A stretch of 64,000 nt of DNA, from positions 666,110,352 through 666,174,351 of the forward strand of contig NC_081412.1 of NCBI RefSeq assembly GCF_030272615.1, read 5' to 3'. Source of the stretch: Cryptomeria japonica (Eukaryota > Streptophyta > Pinopsida > Cupressales > Cupressaceae). Below are positions 12,211 to 23,599 of the stretch, in pieces; position 1 is the stretch's first letter, and each line of letters opens with the position of its first letter. A model generated the notes under the pieces. The model did not search any database and was not told the origin of the DNA. It saw only the letters and a list, made by a program, of their open reading frames with translations. The position numbers were made by a program, and so were the translations under genes.

Positions 12211-13245
12211 ATGGATTCAAGTTTGCAAAGACAACTTAGTGTGGCACTTGAAGACCTTGATTCAACAAGGAAAGAAGTAAGTTCCTTAAAGAGAAACCTG
12301 AATGTATCTGAAGATTTCATTGATACATTGAAAGAATAAGTGATCACTTCAAGAGACGAGAGGAAAGAGCCGATGGACAAATTGAAAGAGAAAGAAGAAC
12401 AAAGCATGGAAAATCAATCCAAGACTGATGAATGTGAAAAACTTGCTAGAGAGAATGTTGTTATGAAGAATGAGATCCAATCCATTGTTATGAAACTGAC
12501 AAAGGAGATTGAAGACCAGAAGAAGAATGAAGAAAGTTTAACTCAATCACTAAAAGATAGAGCGGGTGAATGTTGTTGACTGAATTATGAGATTGATCAG
12601 CTGAGGCTTGAACTGGCACAATCCAAAAATGATGGTCAAGAACTTGAAAGACAAATCACAATTCTGAGAGATGAGCTTGATACTACTAATGATTACAAGG
12701 AGAAATTCAAGGCTAGCTCATATGAGATGCTGGAAAGTTAGAGACATGGAAAGGACACAAGAGGACTTGGATATGAGAAAGGATAATCCTCCAGTTCTGG
12801 ATAGAGCAATGCAAAACCTAATCATCAGAAGAGCAAGAATCCTTCGGTAAGACAACCTAATGCTTGTAAATTCAATGGTAGATTTTTTACTTGCAATAAA
12901 TTCAATCATAGGGAAAATCCATGCAGAAGTAGGATGAATAATGGGATGATGAATAATGTTGCTACCTTTACTGGTCAATGTTTCAAATGCAACAATTTTG
13001 GTCACAAGTCAAACATGTGCAAAATGATGAACAATTTTCAAAATAAGAGATGTTTTGCATGTGGTATGTTTGGACATATCTCTAACCAATGCATGATGAG
13101 AACAAATCAGAAGAATTTTAGGCCTATGCAGAGAAATATTGTTTGCCATGCATGCAACAAACTAGTTCACATTGCAAAATATTGCAGAAGCATGAATAAT
13201 GGTTTTGTAAACAAGAACAAATCAGATGAGAAAGGCAAAACCTAG
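12211..13245 (+). pseudogene. Gag-like protein: coiled coil then three to four CCHC zinc knuckles
   Basis: The start is taken at MDSSLQRQ (12211), shortly after the PBS. One frame runs to 13245 with a few stops (for example at 12337 and 12577), so the ORF is decayed. The first 170 codons are heptad-rich, Glu/Lys/Leu, predicted coiled coil. Three perfect CX2CX4HX4C knuckles follow: CFKCNNFGHKSNMC, CFACGMFGHISNQC and CHACNKLVHIAKYC. A degenerate fourth upstream (FFTCNKFNHRENPC) has lost its first Cys. This is the nucleocapsid (RNA-binding) signature of retroelement gag. It overlaps the next frame by about 20 bases, suggesting frameshift or fused expression in the ancestor. Confidence 0.82.
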
Positions 13246-16025
13246 TAGATCTACACCTCTCTTTGGAGTGAAGAAAATGGTACCTCTACCCAAGCCCAAG
13301 CCAACAGTATCAACCGGTAGAGTTGAGAAAAGGAAAAAGGAGAAGCCTTCAAGGGAGTATGTGGCAGCTGAGGAGGAGACAAAGTTGGATGAGGAAGTCC
13401 GAAAAGTTAAGAAGACTGCTACTTATGCAAGAGTAGTCAGAAATCCATCTGGTGATGCTCCACCCTCCAATAAGACAAAGACTCAAGGAGAGTCATCTAG
13501 AAAGCCTAGAGGAAGCAAGAAGCATAAATATGATATAGATGAAGCTTTGGAGTTCGGTAAGGTTAAGATCATCCCTCCTAAATCCTTAGAATAAATAAAG
13601 AATGAAATTATAATGGATGAAAATTTGAATAATCTTTCTATATCCTATGAGAATATTGATGACAAGGAGCAAAGGGAAATTGAAGAAGCGGTTGTTCAGT
13701 ACATGAATAACTTCAGTAGAGCTCTAATTGAACTATCATCTGAGATTCCTAAAGAGTTATATGACATTTTGGATAGTCGGAGAAATCTTGCTTGCAGGAA
13801 AGATGAAGAAATGCAAGAGTATGTTTTAGTAAACACTTGTTCAGTCATATCAAGGGATGAAGTTGAAAGAATATTGAAGTTGGCAAAAGAGAAATTTAGA
13901 AGCAAGAGGAGAATTAATAGAATTATGCTTGGTAAAATTGATGAAGTTGAAAAAGAGACATAGCAAATAATAAAAGACTTTTTGTTAGAGCTCAAATATG
14001 AGGTGAATTAGGCAGAGGTTGCCACCCACCCGATAGAGCACATTCTTAAAGACACTTCCATTCTGGAAGTAACTCTAGAAGTCTCTCGTGGTCTGAAGGA
14101 TCAACCATTTGTTGATCCGGTTGAGCAAGATGTTGCACAAGATGCACTTACTGAGAATCTAGCAGCAAATAGCTCCGATGAAGCTACTCAAGACCCTCTT
14201 GAGATAGAAGTAATTGCATAGATGATAGTTGAGAAGATAGAAAAAGGTGAAAAGGGTGTGAGTGTAGAGATTGAAAAGGAGAAGGGTGATGAGCCAATAG
14301 AGAAACCTCTGCTAACCATGACTGCAACCAATGTCACTGACAAAGGTAAGGAGATTAATGTAGAGGATGATTTTTCTTATGGGCTAGTGGATTTGAGCAC
14401 CTTATCCCCTCTTCAAGTGTTAAAACTTTCCACTGAAGCTCAGATCAAGGCAAGTGAAGACTTGTTGAAATCTTAGTCTGAAGATAAAGAGGTCATCTCT
14501 CTTGCAACTGAGCTTTTGGAAAAGCTTTTGCCTAGTTTCAGCCAGGACTCTGGTGCTTCTCCCTCCGAAAAGCATAAGAACATGTTAAATGTTGTTAACA
14601 CTCATTTTGTATCATTAGAGAAGGTTGCAGATGAATCTGTACATAAAATATTGAATGAGATGAGACTACAAAAAAATTTGAAAGAAGTTGAGAGAGATAG
14701 AGTTAGCCTAAAGAATATTATGAAGAGTATAGAAGAGGCATTGGATGAAGGTGGTAAAATTTTCAAATCATGTATGTTTTTGCCCAAATTTACTGCAGAC
14801 AGTGATCAGCAAATAAGAGACCTTGAGGGTAAGTTAGCCAATATCAATCATTCTTTTGCACCCCAATCAGTTTTTTCGAGTTCCCTTGAAGCACAAATTT
14901 TAGATTATCCTGATAAAATAAAGGGTTTGAATAAAGACAAGGAGAAAATTTTGAGTAGAGTGGGAGAACTGAGAAGTCTAATAACTCCCCGGATGGACAC
15001 CTTACTTGGAGTTGTCACAACCCTCCTTTATCACTTTTTGATTTGATACAATTCTATTATATTTTTGGTGGAGCTAGTGAGAATGATTGAATAAATATTA
15101 TAAAAGAATAAAAATGGACACACACACACACACTTGGAGAATATAATTCAAAAGGTATTATTTATTTTATTTTTTATTTTTATTTTCCCACTCCCAATTG
15201 TGGCACATGTTGTAGGAGGAATTAGAAGCTTCTAGAGGAATATTCAATGCCTTGCATGTAACTCCCCCACTAGGTTTTTAATCAATTTGCATGAGTCCAA
15301 TATTGGAAAAGAATCTCACTCTTAATTAATTTATCTAGATAGTGGAATTAAGGGATTTTTCTTATATATTGTATGCAAGTTTTCATAAGGGGGAGTTGAT
15401 TATGTTTTGAAGAAATTTTCCAAGTTTCCTTGTTGTTGGTAGTAGGATCTCCTTTGGTAGTCTCATTTTCGTTGTAGGAATGTTAAGTTGTTCTTGAAGA
15501 TTTCTCTCAAGTTGCAAGGAAGGATCTAAAAGGGATAGCTAGAAGATTGGAGAGGATTCAACATCGAGCTTCGATAAGCCAGGTTCTCTTCTTTTGTCAT
15601 GTCTCATTTACATATGAGAAATTTGTGTTATCAAAAAAAATATATAGCTTCTAAATTAAGAGATTGTAAATCTTTTCTTCTTATTTAGGGATAAATATTG
15701 ATAAAAGTATTTTTCATATAATGAATGTAAAAGATAGCTTTATCATTTATTTAATTTTCCTTTAGAAATTATATATCAGATCTTGCTTTTGCTTTTCCAA
15801 AAATTCTTAGATCTGTGCAAAAATCATATTTCCCCTTATTTAAAATTCTTTTTCTGAGATTAAAATCTTCTCTATCCTTGTTATTCTTCCTTAAATTCAT
15901 TACTAGATTGCGAATTTAAATATAAATTTGTTTCTTACATTCAATCTTACTTTCCTGTGAAAAATCTCGCCTCTGTGCGAATACAAGATGATATTCTGCA
16001 TATGAAATTATTTAAACCTCGTTGT

Positions 16026-16280
16026 ATTCATTACTCTCTGTGAAAAATGAAGTATAAATCTCTCTGTGCAAAATGAAGTATAAATCTCTCTGTGCAAAAT
16101 GAAGTATAAATCTCTCTGTGAAAAATGAAGTATAAATCTCTCTATGCAAAATGAAGTATAAATCTCTCTGTGAAAAATGAAGTATGAATCTCTATGTGCA
16201 AAATGAAGTATAAATCTCTCTGTGCAAAATGAAGTATAAATCTCTCTATAAAAAAAAAAGAAGCATAAATCTCTCTGGGA
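16026..16280 (+). repeat. 26-bp minisatellite
   Basis: About nine tandem copies of a 26-bp unit containing CTCTCTGTGCAAAATGAAG and TATAAAT, with minor variants (GTGAAAAA or ATGCAAAA). It lies within the long solo LTR. Confidence 0.9.
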
Positions 16281-16432
16281 ATACTAGTTCTGTACATTGC
16301 TGAACAATTTTGTTCTCTGTGTTATTCATCCCTGAGAATAAAATCTTATTCTCATTTGTTTTACATTAATATTTCCACTTCACATATATCTGTTTATATA
16401 TTCTCTCTATGTTTAAATAAATTAAAAATGAA

Positions 16433-16433
<1 letters not shown>

Positions 16434-16501
<68 letters not shown>
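16434..16501. repeat. (AT)n microsatellite
   Basis: An almost perfect run of AT dinucleotides of about 68 bp. Confidence 0.95.
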
Positions 16502-16505
<4 letters not shown>

Positions 16506-18309
16506 GTTTATATTATCGTTAAAATTTATACCAAAACGAAACTGAATATGTAAAAAAAATTGCAAAGTGTTTATTTAAAAGAAGCCTTCGAAATTTATTT
16601 CGAATGAGGTGATTGTCAGGCAGCATGTAGGGGAGGCGGTAACCGCCAGGAGTGGTACCCCCCACTACCCTACGGTCACTATTACGGCAGTGGCCCCATT
16701 ATTTTAAACAAAACCTCGTTTTGTTTAGTTATTTAAATTTTTTTTATATATATTAAATTACAATTTAAAAATTGTTAATAATTGCTTAGTTAAATTTTAA
16801 GTTAGTAAAAGTAAACTTAGGAAAATTTATAAGTAATTAGAATCATTGTGTAGTGAATTTGTAATTTTTAAACTTATGTGTATAATTGAAATCTCTCAAC
16901 CCATTGGAGATTTATTGGGTTACTTAGTCGATAATTTTCAAATTCTTTTAAAACAATTAAGTCATAATATTATGATTTGATCCAAAATTGTCCGAAGTCT
17001 AAACTAATTGTTCATTTTGAACTAGTAATGCTATAATTAAATTATTCTCGTGATAGAAGTAAACATTGCTTTATTTTGCATGTAAATGACACTAGTTTTA
17101 CATCATTGAATTACTTATATATTAATTAGCATTCATGATCAAGTTACATTTCCATCATTTTCATGCAAATTGCATGTTTTAATACGTGAGTTCATAATTG
17201 TCATTATCGTGCAATCATATATTAAATAGTTTAGTTGTAGAAGAATGGTAATTCTATCAAGTGGTAGTTGAATGCCATCAAAGTAGTTATTTCAATTAAT
17301 TGAACCTTGCAATTGTGTACATTCAATTCATAGTTGTTTTCAAGCATGATGTTTTTTCATAGCTTCTTAGTTAGAAAACTAAATAAAGGAAGTCGGAAAA
17401 CCAAAACCTCGCAAAGTTCGGTATATACAGTGCCTTTGGGTCACGCTTACGGGTAATGTCATTGTGTTGAACTATTGCACTTAACGCCGAATAAAGCTGG
17501 ATCAACGACGTATGTGGCATCGTCCCTATAAATCGTCGAGGAGTAATAAGGGACACTTGGAAGTTAAAATCCAAGGGGCGGGTAATCCCCCTTGGATCGA
17601 TAATCTAATAAGATAATTCTAAAATGATCTTTCATCTGCTGAGATTAAACCATAGTAAACTCCTATAGGGATGATTGAGTGAAAACGCTTTTATGAAATT
17701 GATTTAATCTCGAAGAATTGTTGACGATTGACAATTGGTCAAGGGTGACACTTATGATAGGAATTAGAATCTAGTTGTTTTAGGCCACAAGCAATAGGCC
17801 ATCTTGAGCCTTTGCTTAAGTGCTACCACCGTGGGTAGCAACCGCAGAGAAACTATCTGGGACATTGACCCTAGAAAGGGTTGCGTACCCACAAATCAGT
17901 TTACATCAAACCATAGAGTATAAAATAGAACTACATACTTTACGCCTTGATCCCGTGCCAAAACGAGTATGTAGGCAATCTAGGGACGGAGTTGTCCCTA
18001 ATACTCAGGCGTTCGTGGGTGGGGTCTAGGTTTGGTAAGAAGAAGGATTGAATAGAATCCTATTTTGAAAGATAAGTATAATAAAAAGGAAAAATAATTC
18101 AATGCATACTCGGAAGGAATCCCGTATGGATTTGCTTGACTTCCCGAGGCTTTAAGCCAAATTCCGAGGTGGAATTCAAGCTTGTATTATGATGTTTTGA
18201 TTATTCCTAAGGATGGTGACCTCGGTGCACTCCTATTAGAGGAGTGTAGTACTTAGTGAGTGACTCAGGACCCGAATGGTCCCGATGAGTCTAAGTCTCT
18301 GGCCAAAGA

Positions 18310-18475
18310 ACCTCCTATCCCAATTGGATAGATGCCTACCCCGTATGGGTAGATGCCTATCCCGTATTGGATAGATGAAACCTCCTGCCCCGTATGGACA
18401 GATGCCTAACCCGTATGGCTAGATGCTCATCCCGGATGGATGAATGTCTAATCCTAATGGATGGATGCCCAGAGT
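18310..18475 (+). repeat. 21-bp minisatellite with CCCGTATGG core
   Basis: Seven or so imperfect units of about 21 bp, each with CCCGTATGG or a variant followed by AGATGCC. Two units carry small insertions. It lies near the right end of the long solo LTR. Confidence 0.85.
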
Positions 18476-18976
18476 ATGCGATTGAATCAAACACAAATGA
18501 TTAAATTAAACAAAAAAAAAGAATGTCAAATTTTGTTGGGTTAAACAAGGTGGGTTATTACAGGAGCACAATAGGATGCAATCAGTTCCTTAGGTAAACT
18601 AGTGTCATCTGATCTTCAGAGTCTTGAGATTCATGCATTCATGTATAGTACCCTAATAAATGTTTTGGAGTGTTTCCTGAGAGGATGGAACCAATATTTG
18701 AAATCATTGAAGGTGACCTACTCAAACATATTTAAGTTCATGTAATCAATTTCTTTCATTCATTCTTTTGTACATAAGTTTTGGTGGATTCCCACCCTTT
18801 GCCATTGATATCAAAGCGGGGGAGAGAGAGCAATGAAAAGTAGAGAAAGACATGTAGATTGATGCATATCTTTAAAGAGAGATATCCAGTTAATGAGTGT
18901 ATAGATTTTTAGATTGTCGGATTACTTGCAATGATTGGAGCACTTATCATTTTTCACCAGTGTTGCCATCAATGCC

Positions 18977-18987
18977 AAAGGGGGAGA
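18977..18987 (+). promoter_or_regulatory. Polypurine tract of the non-autonomous element
   Basis: AAAGGGGGAGA lies one base before the 3' LTR start TGTTGGCATTTG, a textbook Copia-type PPT/LTR junction. Confidence 0.9.
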
Positions 18988-18988
18988 T

Positions 18989-20167
18989 TGTTGGCATTTG
19001 ATGTTTCGGTGATGCTCCGGTGAAGATTGGTGTTTCCTGATGCTTATATATTCTTAGGAGTTGTCATTGATGGCAACTCAGCCTACTGATCTGATCTGGT
19101 ATGAAGTTTTGGATAATCGGATGTCTTGGATAAAGTATTTCTGGATTGAGATTGTCGGTTGAGTTCAGTATACAGTTTTGTGATCATTCTCATTTCGGGT
19201 GAAGCAGTTTTTGGTTTCGGTGATCAGCGATTAGTTGGTTGGGTATATGAAGCAAATTATCATGACAGTCTACCCTCAGTTGTTGATTCCTATGCTTGAT
19301 TGAAGGTCTGGTATCCGATAGAGCAACAAAACAAAGTATTCATCATGTTTGGTTGTATAACGTGTGACCGGATTCTTAGAGTTGATTCCGATGATTGGTG
19401 ATGTGTTCGAGATGGTTGATGAGACATATAGGAAGCGCGTGATCATGTATTTTGGGTATGTAATATGGTTCGGTAAAATATCTAAGTTGACTTGCATCTA
19501 CACATTTCATTTTTTATATTTGGTGAAGCCGACTTGTGGAAGATCATTTTTGTCGGTGCGGATATATAAGATCGACTTGGTTAGTATCTTTGTGTGTGTC
19601 AATGATGTATGTAATGATTTTAGGAGTGCATGAGCATAGTTTCATGTGTGCGTCCTGATTTTTTATAATTTGGTGAGCAATTGCAGAGCAGAACAGAGCA
19701 AATCATTACATCAGTCACAGTGGATCACCTTGAGCCTAATCTGAACTAATTTGTGGCATAGTTAGGTATTATTTTCTATTTCATCACTCAGTCTAATCCT
19801 TTTTTAATCATTTGTAAGGCAGTGAGCCTTCCTCTACGGTTGTGGCCCTGTTTTTTGTAATTGAGCAGTGAGATTTGGGCAATGTGCCTGAATGCAAGTG
19901 CATTCTCCTTTAGTAATATTATTTTGCTACTGGCCATAGTGGAATAATAATGTGGGTTCAAATCCCACCGTGGTTTTTCCCTTTTGGGTTTCCACGTAAA
20001 AATATTGGTGTTATGGTTGCATGGTTGCATGGTTATTTGTTTTGTTTTGCTACACTTTACTTTCCTTCTTATACATCTGGTGGTTAAAGAATCAGAATAA
20101 CAAGTTTGAAATTTGCAGAACACTAATTCACCCCCTCCCCCCCTCTCAGTGTTCATTTATTCCAACA
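18989..20167 (+). repeat. 3' LTR of the non-autonomous element
   Basis: Starts TGTTGGCATTTGATG after the PPT and ends TTCCAACA, followed by TSD GTTTC. It keeps the original TG where the 5' copy has TA. Confidence 0.92.
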
Positions 20168-20480
20168 GTTTCAAGTATGAATCAACTTGTTTAACACATC
20201 ATGTAATGCAAATGTAAATTCCAAGTGGCAAATGTCTAGCTTCAAGAACATCTCGCTCTAAGAGTTTCTTCTAGTTTCAAGAATGTGTAACCCTATTTGA
20301 AACATATATGCGTCTAGTTTCAAGGACATCCTGTGTAAGAGGTTTTTTTTACTTTGGTTTCAGTGATGTGTAACCCTTCTTAAGACATATATCAATGCTA
20401 CATCTAGTTTCGGGTGTGAAGCATCTCACTCTAAGAGTTTGTTTACTTTGGTTTTGAAGATGAATACCTTGTTTAAGGCA
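20168..20480. repeat. Tandem repeat array, main part
   Basis: About three further units of the array begun at 10915. Recurring words are TCTAGTTTC (or TCTAGCTTC), TAAGAGTTT, ACTTTGGTTT and GTGTAACCC. It belongs to the internal region of the Gypsy-like element. Confidence 0.72.
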
Positions 20481-21767
20481 ATGCAAAAATAATATGTAAA
20501 ACTATGGTACAATATGGTACAAAGGGAGAAATATGGGTGCCCCCCCTTAAGATATCAACATAGCTCTATCTTGATGCCTTAAGGAAGTTAAGAACAAGGA
20601 TACCCTCCTTTAACACCAAGGATATATCCTTTAGGAAACAATGTCATAAACCCAAGCTAAAGATGGAATACTCTTATAAGAAAGGATAAGATAGTTGAAA
20701 AAGGGATATCTTGCAACAAGTGTAAAGGAGATCCTTGGAGGAGAAGAGATCTTTTCTCAAAAGAAATCTACCTCCAAGAGGAGTTTCTTGAAAAAATATA
20801 ACATCTTCTACCAAAATAAAAGAAGGGGAACAAGAATTCATACCTTCCTCCTATTGCTATGCGAAAGAGATTCTTGATGAAGGATGACACATTTTTGACC
20901 CAATCAGAAGGGTAGGTTTATAATAGATGTACATTGCCAAGTGAAGAAGAGGTTGTAGCGAAGGACTTACACCTCTTGCATAAGAGAGAATCCTTGAGAA
21001 AACAAAATCTTCACACAAGGAATGACATCAAATCACAAGAAAACACCACTCAACAAAGGAAAAGTGGATCCTTAGAAAAGATAAGGGACATAGAGAAATC
21101 ACTGCCCCCTAAGTGTAAGGATAATGAGAAGAATTACACAAGCTCTAAGGAGAGATTATAAGAAAATCCACAATGTAATTATGTGAATAAATATCCAATA
21201 CAAGAAAAGACTTTAGTATATGCAAAATGCAACTCTAAAGAACAAGTAATCTTCAGAGAGAGAGAGAGAGAGAGATTCCCCTAAAGAGGGATTAGTCATA
21301 AGAGACATATTGTTTCATGCAAGAAAGGATATCAACACATGAAAAATGCAACCCCTAAATAGAATAGTGATACTTTTAGAAAGAGAGAGAGTGAAAATGC
21401 TATCCTTTCCCCTAAATAAAGAGGAAAAGGATAAATTAGAATGGAGAATCACACATTCCTTAGGGAGAGATAATTCATAAGAGATGTTTTGTTTCAAAAA
21501 AGGCATAATTCAAAACCAAGGAACATGCATGCATTTGCATGAAGGATAACTCTATTCAACAAAGGACATCAAGTTATGAAGAATGCAATCCCTAAAGAAA
21601 ATGGTGAAACTTTAAATATAAGAGATGGGATAGAGGTAAGAGAAAATCATGTTTCTACCCCAAGAAGTTTGAAATTGAAAAAGCACCACCTCTAATGACA
21701 AAGAGCCCCCAATTAGTTTAACTAATTGTTTCATAGAGTGAGGAGCAACATGAGGGTAAGAGGAGTG
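20481..21767. other. Internal non-coding region of the Gypsy-like element
   Basis: Purine-rich plus strand with repeated AAGAGAGAG tracts (for example (AG)n near 21258-21275), recurring GAAAGGATA and AATGCAACC words, and no motif-bearing frame on either strand. The short Lys-rich frames here (20695-20877, 20934-21161) look like chance frames in biased sequence. In an autonomous element pol would lie here; it is absent. Confidence 0.6.
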
Positions 21768-23083
21768 CTAAGGCACTACCTTTTCACCAAGAAAGAGAGC
21801 AAAATCTGTTAAAAGACATATACAAGCAAGATCGTATTGTTCTTGAATAAATTCCTTAAATGATTTACACTTTCCAAGAGAATGATAACCACCATGATGA
21901 AAAAGACAATATCCACTACCTTCTTTATGCTTAGTGATAAACTTCACAATGGGAAAAACAACATTCTTGTCATACTTCAACTTCCAAAAGATTCTAGTAG
22001 CCAAATTTTCTGGATCATCAATAGGTGTGTGCTTATTCTTTTGAGATTGAGGATAAGGATTATCATTAGAAGAAGAAGGATTGTTATCAATGATTTTAAA
22101 TTTTCCACTATTAATAAGTTCATTTATTGTGTTTTAAAAATTAGGACAATCATTAGCATGATGATCATGAGTTTGATGAAATGAGCAAAAAGGAGTTTTT
22201 GAAGAAGAAGCACTTTTACGAGAATGAATGGCTTGTTGTCTTGCAAGATGATCTTTGAAATCTTGAATCCTAAGGAGGTCATCCATAGGAGATGTATTAT
22301 TGTTTCCTAGGGCTTATGTGGTAATTTGTGTATGAAGGTTTATAGGGACTTTAATTCCTTGTTCAAATTTTCCAAGTCCTCGTCCTCTAAAAAATTGTTT
22401 TAATATTATGTTAAATCCACTACTATAAGAATTCCTTAATTGATAAGGCGGAAGAACATTATAATAAATTTCTTTAAATTTTGTAGTGTAAGGATGTTTA
22501 GAAGGAATGAAAGGATTAGTAGATGAAGAAGGAATATCTTGTAAAGGAAGATTTTCCTTTCTTTCATCATCCATATCCTCTTTGGTAGATTTGGAAGGAA
22601 TGTCCTTATTATCTAAGGCCTCATATTTAATTAATGTTATGTGGGGAGAGATATCATGAATAAAATTCATATCATCTTCTCTAAAAATGTTTTGATGTTT
22701 AAGATAGGCTCTTGGATAATAAGGGGGATCTAGAGACATGGAAACATCAATATTTTGATTTTGCCCCCTTACACTAGGGTATGTGTATGAGAAGAAGATG
22801 ATGTCATGTTAATCTTCAATGCTTGATCCCCATTATAGATATCATTGATAGGAGTATTAGATATTTCCTCATTCACATTAGATACCCTAGGAGACGTCCA
22901 AGTATTAGGTTTCCCATTAGCATCTCTAGAATTGGGATCTACAAAAGCTTTGAGGTGATCTGTATATGAAATGCATTTTCCTAAAAACATCACCATGAAA
23001 CAACATGAACTATATATGAAATCTTTGAGATCAAATTGATTGAAAAGAAGGAGATTTGAATCTCTAAAAACACAATATGCCAA
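21768..23083 (-). pseudogene. Gypsy-type gag remnant with CHHC zinc finger and G-patch-like motif
   Basis: Three minus-strand pieces are seen. 23083-22769 has no clear motif. 22739-22314 ends with RGRGLGKFEQGIKVPI, which resembles the glycine-rich G-patch (D111) found in some plant Gypsy polyproteins. 22004-21768 carries YCLFHHGGYHSLGKCKSF, a CX2HX4HX4C finger of the kind seen in plant Tat/Ogre-type gags. Direction matches the PPT and PBS of the enclosing element. Frames are broken. The assignment to Gypsy rests mainly on the zinc-finger variant and the absence of a Met-tRNA PBS. Confidence 0.6.
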
Positions 23084-23581
23084 TTATGTGCTATGAATGA
23101 CAAGAAGCAATGTGAAATGAAAGAAGCCATTTTCCAACACATGATTTTTATAAATATAGGTGAAAAGAAAGGTAATAATATGTCAAATAGAAAATAAATC
23201 AGATCTATTAGGTGTCATTATTAAGTTTTAAAATCAGATCTAAAAATTGATGGGACAAATTAAAGCAATCAACAAATCAAATTAACCAAAATAAATTAGG
23301 CTTTTTATGAATTAAACCTCTAAATTTATATAATTTGATTAAAATGAGATCTATAAATTTGGATTTGAATTTTGAGATGTTTCTATATCATATCTGAGAC
23401 AATTAATCCAAATTAGGCAAATCACATGCTCAGTTTTAGAATTAAAAATTATGGTTTTTTGTGAAATTAACCTCTAATTTTTTTAAATTCAATTGGAAAT
23501 TAAACTTGTAAGTGGAAATTTGAATTTTAAATTGCATAAACACTCAGATATGAGAACATAAGTCAGAATTAAAGGTGTAAG
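23084..23581. other. 5' untranslated leader of the Gypsy-like element
   Basis: AT-rich stretch between gag remnant and PBS on the minus strand. It has repeated words such as AAATCAGATCTA and AATTAAACCTCTAA. No gene seen. Confidence 0.5.
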
Positions 23582-23599
23582 GAGTCGGGTTCACCAAAA
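23582..23599 (-). promoter_or_regulatory. Putative primer-binding site TTTGGTGAACCCGACTCC
   Basis: Lies immediately inside the 5' LTR end on the minus strand and begins with the TGG expected of a tRNA 3'-CCA complement. I cannot assign the tRNA; it is not the initiator Met type. Confidence 0.55.

Larger units (their letters stand above)
15013..18562 (+). mobile_element. Long solo LTR (3.55 kb), TSD GGAGT/GGAGC
   Basis: It begins TGTCACAACCC and ends in the near-inverse GGGTTATTACA. It is flanked by GGAGT (15008-15012) and GGAGC (18563-18567). Excision restores the reading frame of the surrounding ORF, which supports both borders. It contains no coding region. It does contain three simple-repeat blocks (16026-16280, 16434-16501, 18310-18475) and a GC-rich block near 16600-16700. 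Strand is not certain; plus is assumed. Such long LTRs with TGTCAC termini suggest a Gypsy-type parent, which is inference. Confidence 0.75.
13226..18745 (+). pseudogene. Second ORF of unknown function in the place of pol, split by a solo LTR
   Basis: All open pieces at 13226-13594, 13613-13963, 14222-14476 and 14516-15012 are in one frame, separated by single stops. After removing the solo LTR and one target copy the same frame continues from 18563 to a stop at 18743-18745. The ancestral protein would be close to 670 residues. It begins Lys/Arg/Pro-rich (KPKPTVSTGRVEKRKKEK), then becomes acidic and helical with predicted coiled coil (RLQKNLKEVERDRVSLKN near 14663). I recognise no catalytic motif. 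It ends just before the PPT, so it occupies the whole usual pol position. It may be a captured host protein or an element-specific accessory protein; neither is shown. Confidence 0.7.
10975..20167 (+). mobile_element. Non-autonomous LTR retrotransposon with gag plus an unrelated ORF in place of pol, TSD GTTTC
   Basis: It is flanked by GTTTC at 10970-10974 and 20168-20172. LTRs of 1168 and 1179 bp (TGTTGGCATTTG to TTCCAACA, TG decayed to TA in the 5' copy) lie at 10975-12142 and 18989-20167. A PBS follows the 5' LTR and a clean PPT precedes the 3' LTR. Internal coding has two frames: a coiled-coil/zinc-knuckle gag (12211-13245), then a second long frame (13226 to 18745, interrupted by a solo LTR). 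No DSG protease, RT, RNase H or integrase motifs occur. Without the solo LTR it is about 5.6 kb. The PBS type suggests mobilisation by Copia enzymes, but that is inference. Confidence 0.88.

Noticed and set aside
16026-16280. Regularly spaced repeats considered as a CRISPR-like array
   Set aside because: Units are contiguous with no unique spacers, and the context is a plant retrotransposon; it is a minisatellite.
21258-21275. (AG)n run considered as a PPT
   Set aside because: No LTR start follows on either strand; it is one of several AG-rich tracts in the region.
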